From NCBI GenBank assembly GCA_947499735.1, contig CANMPP010000003.1:223856-287855 (forward strand): 64,000 nt of DNA. The letters run 5' to 3'. Origin of the DNA: an uncultured Pelagimonas sp. Lineage in GTDB: Bacteria; Pseudomonadota; Alphaproteobacteria; Rhodobacterales; Rhodobacteraceae. Below the pieces are notes generated by a model. The model searched no databases and was not told the DNA's origin. It was given only the letters and a program-made list of their open reading frames with translations. The position numbers were made by a program, and so were the translations under genes. Below, in pieces: positions 8,510 through 16,709 of the stretch; position 1 is the stretch's first letter, and each line of letters starts with the position of its first letter.

Positions 8510-10105
8510 ATGGCTCCCAAAGTTCTCGTATCCGACAAACTGTCAGAAACCGCAGTTCAGATTTTCCGTGATCGTGGCATCGATGTTGATTTCATGCCCG
8601 AGCTTGGCAAAGACAAAGAAAAACTGGCTGAGGTTATCGGTCAATATGATGGTCTGGCGATCCGCTCTGCGACCAAGGTCACACCGACGCTGTTGGAACA
8701 TGCAACCAATCTGAAAGTTGTCGGTCGTGCTGGTATTGGTACTGATAACGTTGATAAGGAAGCATCTTCCAAAAAAGGCGTGATTGTGATGAACACGCCA
8801 TTTGGCAACATGATCACCACGGCTGAGCATGCGATTGCCATGATGTTTGCGGTTGCACGCCAAATCCCAGAAGCAAGCGAATCCACCCATGCCGGTAAAT
8901 GGGAAAAGTCCAAGTTTATGGGCGTTGAGCTGACCGGCAAAACACTGGGCGTTATTGGCGCGGGCAATATCGGTGGCATCGTTTGCGACCGTGCGCGCGG
9001 CCTGAAGATGAAAGTGGTTGCGTTCGATCCGTTCCTTTCTGAGGAAAAGGCGGAAAAGATGCAGGTCGAAAAGGTTGAGCTGGACGAATTGCTGAGCCGC
9101 GCAGATTTCATCACGCTGCACGTGCCTTTGACGGATGGCACGCGCAACATTTTGTCCGCCGACAATCTGGCGAAAACGAAAAAAGGCGTGCGTATTATCA
9201 ACTGTGCCCGTGGTGGTCTGGTTGACGAAGCTGCCTTGGCTGAATTGTTGAAATCTGGCCATGTGGCTGGTGCGGCGTTTGACGTGTTTGCCCAAGAGCC
9301 TGCAAAAGAAAACGCTCTGTTTAACCTGCCAAACGTTGTGTGCACGCCGCATCTTGGCGCATCTACATCCGAGGCGCAGGAAAACGTGGCCCTGCAGGTT
9401 GCGGATCAAATGTCGAACTATCTGTTGACCGGTGCGGTTGAAAACGCTCTGAACATGCCATCCGTGACCGCCGAAGAGGCCAAGGTCATGGGTCCATGGA
9501 TCAAACTGTCGGATTATCTGGGGGCTTTTGCTGGCCAGATGTCTGCGGAACCGATCAAAGCGATCAATATCCTCTATGACGGTGTTGCAGCAGACATGAA
9601 CCTTGAGGCGCTGAATTGCTCAGTCATCGCAGGTATCATGAAAACAGCCAACCCTGATGTGAACATGGTCTCTGCACCCGTGATCGCAAAAGAGCGCGGC
9701 ATTCAGATCTCAACAACCAATCAGGATAAATCGGGCGCGTTTGACGGCTACGTTAAAGTGACGGTTGTTACCGAGACAATGGAACGCTCTGTTGCTGGCA
9801 CTGTATTCAGCGATGGCAAGCCGCGCTTTATCCAGATCAAAGGGATCAACATCGATGCCGAAGTGACCGAGCACATGCTGTATTCCACGAATGACGATGT
9901 GCCTGGTATCATTGGTAACTTGGGTACGATTTTGGGGGCAAGCAGCGTGAACATTGCGAACTTTACGCTGGGCCGTTCCGAAGTGGGCGGCGGTGCGATC
10001 GCTCTGTTGGCCGTTGACGGCGCCGTGCCGCAAAAAGTGCAAGATGATCTGATGGCAACGGGTCTGTTCCGTCAGGTGAAACCGCTTGCTTTCGATATCG
10101 CGTAA
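8510..10105 (+). CDS. serA: D-3-phosphoglycerate dehydrogenase
   Basis: A 531-residue NAD-dependent enzyme for the first committed step of serine synthesis. It is the long type with all domains: N-terminal substrate domain (MAPKVLVSDKLSE), Rossmann domain with GKTLGVIGAGNIGG near residues 143-156, the catalytic Arg in INCARGGLVDE, the catalytic His in TPHLGASTSEAQ, an intervening ASB domain, and a C-terminal ACT domain (VPGIIGNLGTILGASSVNIANFTLGR) that usually mediates serine feedback. The start has a strong AGGAGG site. A clear terminator follows the gene. Confidence 0.97.
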   Translation: MAPKVLVSDKLSETAVQIFRDRGIDVDFMPELGKDKEKLAEVIGQYDGLAIRSATKVTPTLLEHATNLKVVGRAGIGTDNVDKEASSKKGVIVMNTPFGNMITTAEHAIAMMFAVARQIPEASESTHAGKWEKSKFMGVELTGKTLGVIGAGNIGGIVCDRARGLKMKVVAFDPFLSEEKAEKMQVEKVELDELLSRADFITLHVPLTDGTRNILSADNLAKTKKGVRIINCARGGLVDEAALAELLKSGHVAGAAFDVFAQEPAKENALFNLPNVVCTPHLGASTSEAQENVALQVADQMSNYLLTGAVENALNMPSVTAEEAKVMGPWIKLSDYLGAFAGQMSAEPIKAINILYDGVAADMNLEALNCSVIAGIMKTANPDVNMVSAPVIAKERGIQISTTNQDKSGAFDGYVKVTVVTETMERSVAGTVFSDGKPRFIQIKGINIDAEVTEHMLYSTNDDVPGIIGNLGTILGASSVNIANFTLGRSEVGGGAIALLAVDGAVPQKVQDDLMATGLFRQVKPLAFDIA

Positions 10106-10132
10106 ACCTTTACGCAATTGATGATGCTTATA

Positions 10133-10161
10133 GCTCTCGCCCTAAGGGCGGGAGCTTTTTT
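10133..10161 (+). terminator. Rho-independent terminator after serA
   Basis: A 10-bp stem (left arm GCTCTCGCCC, right arm GGGCGGGAGC, loop TAA) directly followed by six T residues. Confidence 0.9.
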
Positions 10162-10220
10162 CGCCTTGCACCCTGTGCAGGATCAGGATTGAGTGGGACC
10201 ACGTGAGACAGGAGACAGCT

Positions 10221-10814
10221 ATGCTCGACAGAATGATGAGTGATGATACCGATAAGGATGAACCACAATCCGCAGGTCCAACTGCAGATAAGCTGTTTTT
10301 CCAAAGCCGCAGTGTGATTGTTGCTGGCGCGATTGATGACAAACTTGCACAACGTGTCACCGCGCAATTGCTGGCATTGGCCGAAGAAAGCGATGATCCG
10401 ATCAACATGTTCATCTCATCACCCGGCGGTCACGTCGAAAGCGGTGATATGGTGCATGATATGATTGGCTTCATCAAACCAACCGTACGCACAATTGGCA
10501 CGGGCTGGGTCGCATCGGCTGGCGCGCTGATTTATGTTGGTGCGAAAAAAGAAAACCGGTTCTGTCTGCCAAACACACGTTTCCTTCTGCATCAACCGTC
10601 AGGCGGTATTCGTGGTCAGGTAACGGATATGATGATTCAGGCGGAGCAGCTGAAAATCATGAAGGCCCGCTTCAATCAGTTGTTTGGTACAGCGACAGGT
10701 CAGACACCAGAGAAGATTGCAGAAGATACGATGCGTGATTTCTGGCTAACAGCGCAAGAAGCGATTGATTACGGCCTTGCAGGCCAGATCATCACCAGCG
10801 CGTCGGAACTGTAA
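10221..10814 (+). CDS. ClpP-like serine protease subunit
   Basis: A 197-residue protein of the ClpP/crotonase fold. The nucleophile is Ser99 in GWVASAGALI and the His is His124 in RFLLHQPSGG; Asp is probably in the RDFWLTAQEAIDYGL region. GGHVESGDMVHDMI is the typical substrate-cleft loop. It differs from housekeeping ClpP by the acidic N-terminus and ASAGA rather than ASMGA at the active site. No Clp ATPase is adjacent. It may work as a secondary ClpP. The ATG at 10221 has GGAG seven bases before it; the GTG at 10203 lies before that site. Flanked by terminators, so it is a single-gene unit. Confidence 0.85.
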   Translation: MLDRMMSDDTDKDEPQSAGPTADKLFFQSRSVIVAGAIDDKLAQRVTAQLLALAEESDDPINMFISSPGGHVESGDMVHDMIGFIKPTVRTIGTGWVASAGALIYVGAKKENRFCLPNTRFLLHQPSGGIRGQVTDMMIQAEQLKIMKARFNQLFGTATGQTPEKIAEDTMRDFWLTAQEAIDYGLAGQIITSASEL

Positions 10815-10838
10815 AAACCGCCGCATACCCAGATTTAG

Positions 10839-10866
10839 AAAGCCGCGTTTTCAAAACGCGGCTTTT
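10839..10866. terminator. Bidirectional terminator between clpP-like gene and lipoprotein gene
   Basis: Stem AAAGCCGCGTTTT / AAAACGCGGCTTT around a single C, followed by T residues on the plus strand and preceded by A residues, fitting convergent genes on both sides. Confidence 0.8.
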
Positions 10867-10871
10867 TGCTT

Positions 10872-11249
10872 TTAATATGTGATTGCAGTGCCTGTTGCTG
10901 TGCGAATGCCCCAGCTGGTCAGGCCAACGGTCACGTCACCGATATCGGCGTAGATGATCGCATTTGCACCATGCTTGGCGGCTTCTTTCTTAAGCTCTAA
11001 TTCGGCCTGTTCAACGCTTGGGTTTGGATGGAAGGCTGTCAATTTGTTGACGGTAACTTTGATCGGTTTCACGATCGTATACTCCGTACTGGGCGGCGTA
11101 TCCAAAATGACCACATCTTCAGCCCGAATTGTCTGTATGGCTTGGTCGGTTGCCGAAGATATACCTGTCGTATAATTTCCGGAGCCTGAAAACTCACACC
11201 CGGCAACGGCGCCACATAGTAGTGAGCTAAAAAGAATTTTTTTGAACAT
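10872..11249 (-). CDS. Small lipoprotein, RcsF/YbjQ-like
   Basis: A 125-residue lipoprotein: signal peptide MFKKILFSSLLCGAVAGC with lipobox AVAGC, lipidated Cys at residue 18. The mature part has a beta-strand pattern ending IKVTVNKLTAF, then an amphipathic helix EQAELELKKEAAKHGANAIIYADIG. That helix-strand arrangement (AAKLGANAVI type) is seen in RcsF and YbjQ-like proteins; the comparison is by pattern only. It is expected to sit in the outer membrane facing the periplasm. Partner unknown. Confidence 0.75.
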   Translation of the reverse strand: MFKKILFSSLLCGAVAGCEFSGSGNYTTGISSATDQAIQTIRAEDVVILDTPPSTEYTIVKPIKVTVNKLTAFHPNPSVEQAELELKKEAAKHGANAIIYADIGDVTVGLTSWGIRTATGTAITY

Positions 11250-11413
11250 TGAATTTCCTCTCAGGGGTATGGTTTGAAGTCGTGTGTTTTGAATGTCTTC
11301 CTCAGCAACTTTGGGTTGCTATGAAATTTGTATGTGCGATGTATTGCCAAATTGTTTCCTGCGTTGTGTTCGTTCAGATCGCCGTATAATCTTGGATACA
11401 AGTGGGCATTTAG

Positions 11414-12181
11414 ATGCCGAAACATAGCGACGGGCCGATTTCCATGATCGAACATCCAATTGTTGCCATAGGCGATGTTCACGGCCAACTTGGGTTTTTG
11501 GAACAAGCATTGGAATGGATTGCCCAAGATGCAGATGCACAAGATGCGGCAATTGTGTTTCTGGGCGATTACGTGGATCGCGGACTCGACAGCAAAGGGG
11601 TGATTGACGCGATCATGGATCTGCAGTTGATACGCGATGTCACCTGTCTGCGTGGCAATCACGAAGACGAAATGCTGCGTTTTCTCAATAGCGATCACGA
11701 CCAAATGCCCAAAACCGATTGTGGTAAAATGTGGTTGTCCGATGGCGGTGGCGGTCGTCAGACATTGTTGTCCTATGGTGTGCATGGAAACACGGATCAT
11801 GACTTTCGCGATCTACAGGTCCGAGCACGGGATGCTATTCCCGACACGCATCTCGATTTTCTTAGTCGTTTGCGGCACAGCTATGAAACGGATAGCTATT
11901 TCTTTGCCCATGCGGGCATACGGCCTGGAATTCCATTTTCGGAACAAGACCCAGACGATCTGATTTGGATCCGGGACCCGTTTCTGTCGGCGACTGTCGA
12001 TCACGGAAAAACAGTTATTCATGGCCACACTCCGATCAGTTTTCCGGCGTTTTATGGCAATCGTGTGAATTGTGATGGCGGAGCGGCTTTTGGACGTGCG
12101 GTTCACCCCATTCTTTTGCAAAATGGGACCAGTTTCGCATTGGGACCAAATGGGCGCGTGGCGCTATCAAAACAGAGTTGA
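11414..12181 (+). CDS. PPP-type metallophosphoesterase (first of tandem pair)
   Basis: A 255-residue calcineurin-like phosphatase with all metal motifs in order: GDVHGQ, GDYVDRG, GNHED, a His in FAHAGIRPG and HGHTP. It resembles bacterial serine/threonine or Ap4A-type phosphatases (ApaH/PrpE class); the substrate cannot be told. The start at 11414 or 11444 (MIEHPIVAIGDVHG) is uncertain. The next gene encodes a closely similar protein and starts 14 bases after this stop, evidence of a local duplication. Confidence 0.88.
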   Translation: MPKHSDGPISMIEHPIVAIGDVHGQLGFLEQALEWIAQDADAQDAAIVFLGDYVDRGLDSKGVIDAIMDLQLIRDVTCLRGNHEDEMLRFLNSDHDQMPKTDCGKMWLSDGGGGRQTLLSYGVHGNTDHDFRDLQVRARDAIPDTHLDFLSRLRHSYETDSYFFAHAGIRPGIPFSEQDPDDLIWIRDPFLSATVDHGKTVIHGHTPISFPAFYGNRVNCDGGAAFGRAVHPILLQNGTSFALGPNGRVALSKQS

Positions 12182-12195
12182 GGACACCAATTACC

Positions 12196-12921
12196 ATGTC
12201 AGACTATCCAGTTATCGCCATTCCAGACGTTCACGGACAATTGGATTTGCTCAACCAAGCATTTGATTGGATCGCCAAGGACGAGGCTGCGGATGCGCAG
12301 TTGGTGTTTCTCGGTGACTATGTTGATCGCGGGCCTGCCTGTAAGCAGGTGATCGATCTATTGCTTGACCTAAAGGCAAAACGCGATGACGTGACATGTC
12401 TGATGGGCAACCATGACAGTCTGATGATCACGTTTGCCGATGATCCTTTCCATATTCACCCATTGATCGAACGCCCTTTGCGTTGGCTGGATAAATCCTT
12501 GGGCGGTCGACCGACGCTTGCCAGTTATGGTGTTGATGTTTCAGAGGAACGCCCCTTTGAAGACATTGCCGCTGATGCAAGAGAGGCCGTGCCAGAGGCG
12601 CATTGGAATTTCTTGAAAGGGTTGGAGCGGATGTATGAGACAGAAAACCATGTTTTTGTTCATGCTGGTATTCGCCCGGGCGTGCCTTTTGACCAACAAG
12701 ATCCTGAAGAACTGTATTGGATCCGTCCGGGTTTTTTGGATGATGAAACAATCCACCCAAAGATGGTTGTTCATGGCCATACGATCGTGAAATTCCCAAC
12801 ACGCTATGTCAATCGCATCAATTGTGATGCGGGGGCTGCGAAGGGTAAGACGCTGTATCCGGTTGTGTTGGACGGGGATGATGCATTTGCTCTGGGCCCA
12901 GATGGGCGGATCAAACTTTGA
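12196..12921 (+). CDS. PPP-type metallophosphoesterase (second of tandem pair)
   Basis: A 241-residue paralogue of the previous gene with the same motif series (PDVHGQ, GDYVDRG, GNHDS, VHAGIRPGVPFDQQDPEELYWIRPGF, HGHTI). Here the first motif is PDVHGQ rather than GDVHGQ; the Asp and His metal ligands are kept. A GAGG site upstream of ATG 12196 supports this start rather than GTG-like codons at 12178. The duplicated genes share near-identical stretches around the HAGIRPG block, so they are recent-to-moderate paralogues. Confidence 0.88.
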   Translation: MSDYPVIAIPDVHGQLDLLNQAFDWIAKDEAADAQLVFLGDYVDRGPACKQVIDLLLDLKAKRDDVTCLMGNHDSLMITFADDPFHIHPLIERPLRWLDKSLGGRPTLASYGVDVSEERPFEDIAADAREAVPEAHWNFLKGLERMYETENHVFVHAGIRPGVPFDQQDPEELYWIRPGFLDDETIHPKMVVHGHTIVKFPTRYVNRINCDAGAAKGKTLYPVVLDGDDAFALGPDGRIKL

Positions 12922-12934
12922 ACCCATAACAAAA

Positions 12935-12960
12935 AACGCCGCTCTGAAAAGAGCGGCGTT
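12935..12960. terminator. Bidirectional terminator between phosphatase and rpmE
   Basis: An 11-bp perfect stem (AACGCCGCTCT / AGAGCGGCGTT, loop GAAA). On the minus strand it is followed by a six-T run, so it is the stronger terminator for rpmE and probably also ends the phosphatase transcript. Confidence 0.85.
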
Positions 12961-12982
12961 TCTATTTTCAGGTAAGGGGATC

Positions 12983-13204
12983 TTAGAAGCCCAGACCTTC
13001 GTATTTCTTTTTGAACTTGGATACGCGACCACCTTGGTCCATCAGGCGGGATGAACCACCGTTCCACGCTGGGTGCGCAGTTGGGTCGATTTCCAGTGAC
13101 ATTTGATCGCCTTCTTTGCCCCATGTTGTGCGGGTTTGGAAAACGGTACCGTCGGTCATTTTGATGTCGACGATGTGATATTCTGGGTGAATGCCTTTTT
13201 TCAT
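12983..13204 (-). CDS. rpmE: 50S ribosomal protein L31
   Basis: A 73-residue ribosomal protein: [20 protein letters not shown], then [33 protein letters not shown]. The zinc-binding Cys residues (CxxC) are absent, so this is the C-minus form. It lies 11 bases after rplS and is probably co-transcribed with it. Confidence 0.96.
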   Translation of the reverse strand: MKKGIHPEYHIVDIKMTDGTVFQTRTTWGKEGDQMSLEIDPTAHPAWNGGSSRLMDQGGRVSKFKKKYEGLGF

Positions 13205-13215
13205 CTCGACAATCC

Positions 13216-13602
13216 TTACGCGTCTGCGCCGGTTTTACGCGGCTTGTAGTTGGTAACTTCTGCGATACGCGCGGATTTACCACGACGGGAGCGCAGGTAG
13301 TACAGTTTCGCGCGGCGTACGCGGCCACGACGAACAACTTCGATTTTTTCGATGTTTGTGGAATATAGCGGGAATACACGCTCTACACCTTCACCGAAGG
13401 AAATTTTACGAACTGTGAAAGAACCCGCAATGCCTTTGCCGTTTTTACGGCTGATGCATACGCCTTCATAGTTCTGAACACGAGAGCGGGAGCCCTCGGT
13501 CACTTTGTAGCCAACGCGAATAGTGTCGCCAGCTTTAAAATCGGGGATGTCTTTCCCCAGCGCAGCGATTTGCTCCGCTTCGAGTGTTGCGATCAGATCC
13601 AT
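13216..13602 (-). CDS. rplS: 50S ribosomal protein L19
   Basis: A 128-residue ribosomal protein at the 30S-50S interface. [60 protein letters not shown] and [24 protein letters not shown] are the diagnostic blocks. The start at 13602 has an AAGGAG site; the frame upstream is not protein-like. In most bacteria this gene follows trmD, but here trmD is at 32.4-33.2 kb on the opposite strand. Confidence 0.97.
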   Translation of the reverse strand: MDLIATLEAEQIAALGKDIPDFKAGDTIRVGYKVTEGSRSRVQNYEGVCISRKNGKGIAGSFTVRKISFGEGVERVFPLYSTNIEKIEVVRRGRVRRAKLYYLRSRRGKSARIAEVTNYKPRKTGADA

Positions 13603-13826
13603 ATGACCTTCTCCTTTATACAGCGCGGTTTGCCCACGGATGATGTCTGGCCAGAGCTTCCCGAGTGGGAAGAAAAACCAGCTTTTCTTTGTTTTGACTG
13701 AGATGCGGATCAAAAAAATCACCGCTCCCAAATTTCAAAAAAGGCCCCGAGTCGCCTCGATGCCTTTTCGATGCGCCTTCATAGGCGCGAAACCTCAATG
13801 GCGCAAGGGTTTTGTATCGGCGTTGG

Positions 13827-14972
13827 TTAGGTCAAAAACCGTGTACCAACAGGGCCGGACATATGTGCGATTTGACCGTTGGCGATGGTTGCCACGATCC
13901 GTCGGGTTGCTGGATCCATCACAACAAAATCGGCACGCAGGCCGTCACGAATGGATCCACGATCCGCTAAACCCAGCAATTTGGCGGGACCAGATGACAC
14001 CAAAGCCCATGCTTGTTCTTCGTCCAATAGGCCCTTTTCCACACAACGCCATGCGGCACGGGCAGGAGAAGGGTAGTGGTAATCAGATGCCAGCGCATCA
14101 CAACACCCTTCGGCGATCAGATCGCGCGCAGATGCGTTTCCGGCATGGGATGCCCCGCGTACAACATTCGGTGCACCTAGAATAATTCCATCGCCCGCCG
14201 TTCGCGCGGCATTTGCCGCCGCGAGTGTTTCAGGGAATTCCGAAATCTTGGCTCCGCGCGCGCGCCATGTTTCACGTTCCTGGGGCGTATTGTCATCATG
14301 GCTGCCCATACGAATGCCCTTTGCAGCCAATCGTGCGCACAGGGCGTCCATTGCGGCAGGCACATCCGCACTGCGATTGTGCAGGTCGGTCATCATACGA
14401 AAATGCTCTTCTGGATTGCGCTGGCTTTTTAGGGCCTGCCCGGTCAAGCGGGGTGGTTTGCGACCCTCGGACAGCCGCGCATGAGGCAGGTGATCGTTGA
14501 AGACGACGTAATCAATCGACCAATGATCTAACATCTGTTCCATTGCAAGAATGTCATCCAAGCAATGGGTTTCGAACCTCAATTGTTGACGCAAATCAAT
14601 TGTGATGCTGTCTTTGACCGCTGCGATTGAGGCAAACACTTTGCCAGCAAAATCATGGCCGCGCATGCCACCTTCCCAGGACCAAAACTGGGCCAGAACG
14701 GCCGTGGTGATCCCTGCTGCCGCAATTTCGTCAGCAACTGCCACAACCCCGGCTTCTCTTTCCCGTAATGCACCGCGCCTTGGGGCGAGATGGCGTTCGA
14801 ACCCGTCGCCATGCAGATCTACAATTCCGGGCAATACATCATATCCAGACAGATCAATGACCCGCCCAACAGGGGCATCACAGATGACGCCACCTGAAAA
14901 TGAAACGCTGCCACTATCCCAACCACCGGGCCGCATAATGCGGGCACCTTGCAAGGTCAGTTCAATTGTCAT
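13827..14972 (-). CDS. PhnM-like amidohydrolase (ribose methylphosphonate triphosphate diphosphatase family)
   Basis: A 381-residue amidohydrolase of the PhnM type: [20 protein letters not shown] near residue 50, [11 protein letters not shown] near 240, and [14 protein letters not shown] near 320. In the C-P lyase pathway PhnM removes pyrophosphate from 1-phosphonoribosyl triphosphate. No other phn gene is in the window, so this copy stands apart from a C-P lyase operon, if one exists. The ATG at 14972 overlaps the end of the lipase-like gene by 11 bases, which couples the two. Confidence 0.85.
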   Translation of the reverse strand: MTIELTLQGARIMRPGGWDSGSVSFSGGVICDAPVGRVIDLSGYDVLPGIVDLHGDGFERHLAPRRGALREREAGVVAVADEIAAAGITTAVLAQFWSWEGGMRGHDFAGKVFASIAAVKDSITIDLRQQLRFETHCLDDILAMEQMLDHWSIDYVVFNDHLPHARLSEGRKPPRLTGQALKSQRNPEEHFRMMTDLHNRSADVPAAMDALCARLAAKGIRMGSHDDNTPQERETWRARGAKISEFPETLAAANAARTAGDGIILGAPNVVRGASHAGNASARDLIAEGCCDALASDYHYPSPARAAWRCVEKGLLDEEQAWALVSSGPAKLLGLADRGSIRDGLRADFVVMDPATRRIVATIANGQIAHMSGPVGTRFLT

Positions 14973-15717
14973 CACCTGTCTCCGGCCTGTCCACGAACAA
15001 GGCCGCCATCTCGCCCAAGGACGAACGCCAGTCAAGGGTCTGATCGAATTGGCCGGTTTCCAGAAAAGACCGTATTTGCGCAATCACGAGCGGCGCTTGC
15101 ATCATAAATGTATGGGTGACGGGCAATTGAATGTGATCGCTCATGCCTTCTAGCCGTGTGGAAGGAACCGTGACCTTTCCATCATCTGCGCCGGGCAAGA
15201 GGGATGAAAAGAACGGGTTGAGCGATTGATTGCCCGCAATAATGCCGAGGGAAAAATCAGCCATCGGCAGCGTTGATGAAATGCCATTTGTCCCCAACTG
15301 CAAACCTGCGGGCCCGTTGATCCAGCCGAAAGGCGCCAGGCCTTCGAACTTATCAACCAGTTCACTCCCGTGATTTGGCGGCCCCAGCATGACCACATGG
15401 CCCAGATTTTTCGGTCGATGGCTGATAAACCAGTGACGTAATAGAATGCCACCCATGGAATGGGTGACAAAATGGACCTGCCCATCTGAACAATCGGGAA
15501 TAGCCGGCGTGATAAAGGCCTGCGCCAGTGTTTCAACGCTATCTGTGGTGGACGGGTAGTCGAACGAGACAACATCATAGCCGTCTTGTGTCAAAATAAG
15601 TTCAATCGCTGCCATTGACGTATCACTGCGCGCTAAACCATGGATCAACACGACACAATCGGCCGCTTTTAGGGGCAGTGCCAGAAACCAAAACCATAAA
15701 ACAAAACATAGTCGCAT
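14962..15717 (-). CDS. Secreted lipase-like alpha/beta hydrolase
   Basis: A 251-residue protein starting with a signal peptide ([21 protein letters not shown]). It has the oxyanion-hole segment [15 protein letters not shown] and the nucleophile elbow [26 protein letters not shown] follows, typical for triacylglycerol-lipase-like proteins. The catalytic His may be in [14 protein letters not shown]. It is predicted to be exported to the periplasm or beyond. Substrate unknown. It precedes and overlaps the PhnM-like gene. Confidence 0.85.
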   Translation of the reverse strand: MRLCFVLWFWFLALPLKAADCVVLIHGLARSDTSMAAIELILTQDGYDVVSFDYPSTTDSVETLAQAFITPAIPDCSDGQVHFVTHSMGGILLRHWFISHRPKNLGHVVMLGPPNHGSELVDKFEGLAPFGWINGPAGLQLGTNGISSTLPMADFSLGIIAGNQSLNPFFSSLLPGADDGKVTVPSTRLEGMSDHIQLPVTHTFMMQAPLVIAQIRSFLETGQFDQTLDWRSSLGEMAALFVDRPETGDDN

Positions 15718-15791
15718 GGTTGTGATCTATGCTTTGCAGGCATGTGAAACAATGGCGGTATTCATGACCTATTGAGGGCAGAATCCCGACA

Positions 15792-16658
15792 TCACGCTTG
15801 TGTTTTTTTGGCGTTATAGAGCGGCCAAAGGATGGATAAGGCGATCCCGCCCAGAACGAATAGAGAGGCAAAAACAAAACGCAAAGTGAGGGCTTCGCCC
15901 AGGAAGGCCATTCCACCTGCCATTGCGATTATGGGTACGGTCAATTGCGACACGGCCGCAACGGATGCACCAAGGCGGGGCAGAATTGCATACCATAAGG
16001 CATAGCCCAGACCCGAGGTGATCGCGCCGCTGAGAATACCAAGTATTGCGCCGGTCTGTGATATGGCATTGCGATTGCCATCGGGCATAACGGCCAGCAA
16101 AACGATAAAGAGCACAGAGCAGATCACAAAATTGGCGGCACTTGCACCAAAAGGTTCAGGCACGTCTCGTCCGATCAAAGAATAAAGGCCCCATCCGATC
16201 CCGCCTAAAACCATCAAGGCTGCGTGCGGTAAGCTGAGATGGAAATCGCCAGACGGCCAGAGCAGCCACACAAGTCCAGAAAATGCTAAGGCTGCGCCGA
16301 CCCAACGTACGAATGGCACGGGTTCCCTTAAAACCAAGGCACCGACAAACATGGTCAGCTGGACAACGCCAAAAAGGATCAATGCCCCCAACCCAGCATC
16401 CAACGATTGATGGGCCAATGAAAAGCCGAGGATATAAAGACCCAATCCCAATGTACCCCCAATACGCAAAGGGTCGCGAAATGGGATGCTCTTTTTCAGG
16501 ATGAGGCACAGGATGCATAGAGCAACGGCACCACTGCTCAACCGGATGACGGCCAACGTCATAGGATCCAGTCCCCCGACTGCCAAAGCGGCGCGGTTCA
16601 GAACGGAATTGGCCGCGAATGCGAACAGGGTGAGGATGGTCAGAAAAAACAAGCGCAT
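15792..16658 (-). CDS. DMT superfamily (EamA) transporter
   Basis: A 288-residue membrane protein with about ten hydrophobic helices in two EamA repeats: LFFLTILTLFAFAANSVLNRAAL at the start, GALILFGVVQLTMFVGALVLREP in the first repeat and AAVSQLTVPIIAMAGGMAFLGEAL in the second. These are typical of drug/metabolite exporters; the substrate is unknown. The longer frame begins at 16709, but the start MRLFFLTIL at 16658 removes a charged leader not normal for the family. Confidence 0.85.
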   Translation of the reverse strand: MRLFFLTILTLFAFAANSVLNRAALAVGGLDPMTLAVIRLSSGAVALCILCLILKKSIPFRDPLRIGGTLGLGLYILGFSLAHQSLDAGLGALILFGVVQLTMFVGALVLREPVPFVRWVGAALAFSGLVWLLWPSGDFHLSLPHAALMVLGGIGWGLYSLIGRDVPEPFGASAANFVICSVLFIVLLAVMPDGNRNAISQTGAILGILSGAITSGLGYALWYAILPRLGASVAAVSQLTVPIIAMAGGMAFLGEALTLRFVFASLFVLGGIALSILWPLYNAKKTQA

Positions 16659-16709
16659 AGGCCCCGTTACACGGGTTTTTCTCAACATACACCTGTCGGA
16701 AACGCACAT

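Noticed and set aside
8543..9409. 288-codon open frame antisense to serA
   Set aside because: It lies wholly within serA, has His/Asn-rich shadow-like composition and no family resemblance; serA is certain.
13603..13826. Search for inverted repeats at the proposed inversion breakpoints
   Set aside because: Only a nine-base match (ATGCCTTTT) was seen with the 33.2 kb side, and in direct rather than inverted orientation, so it does not explain the inversion.
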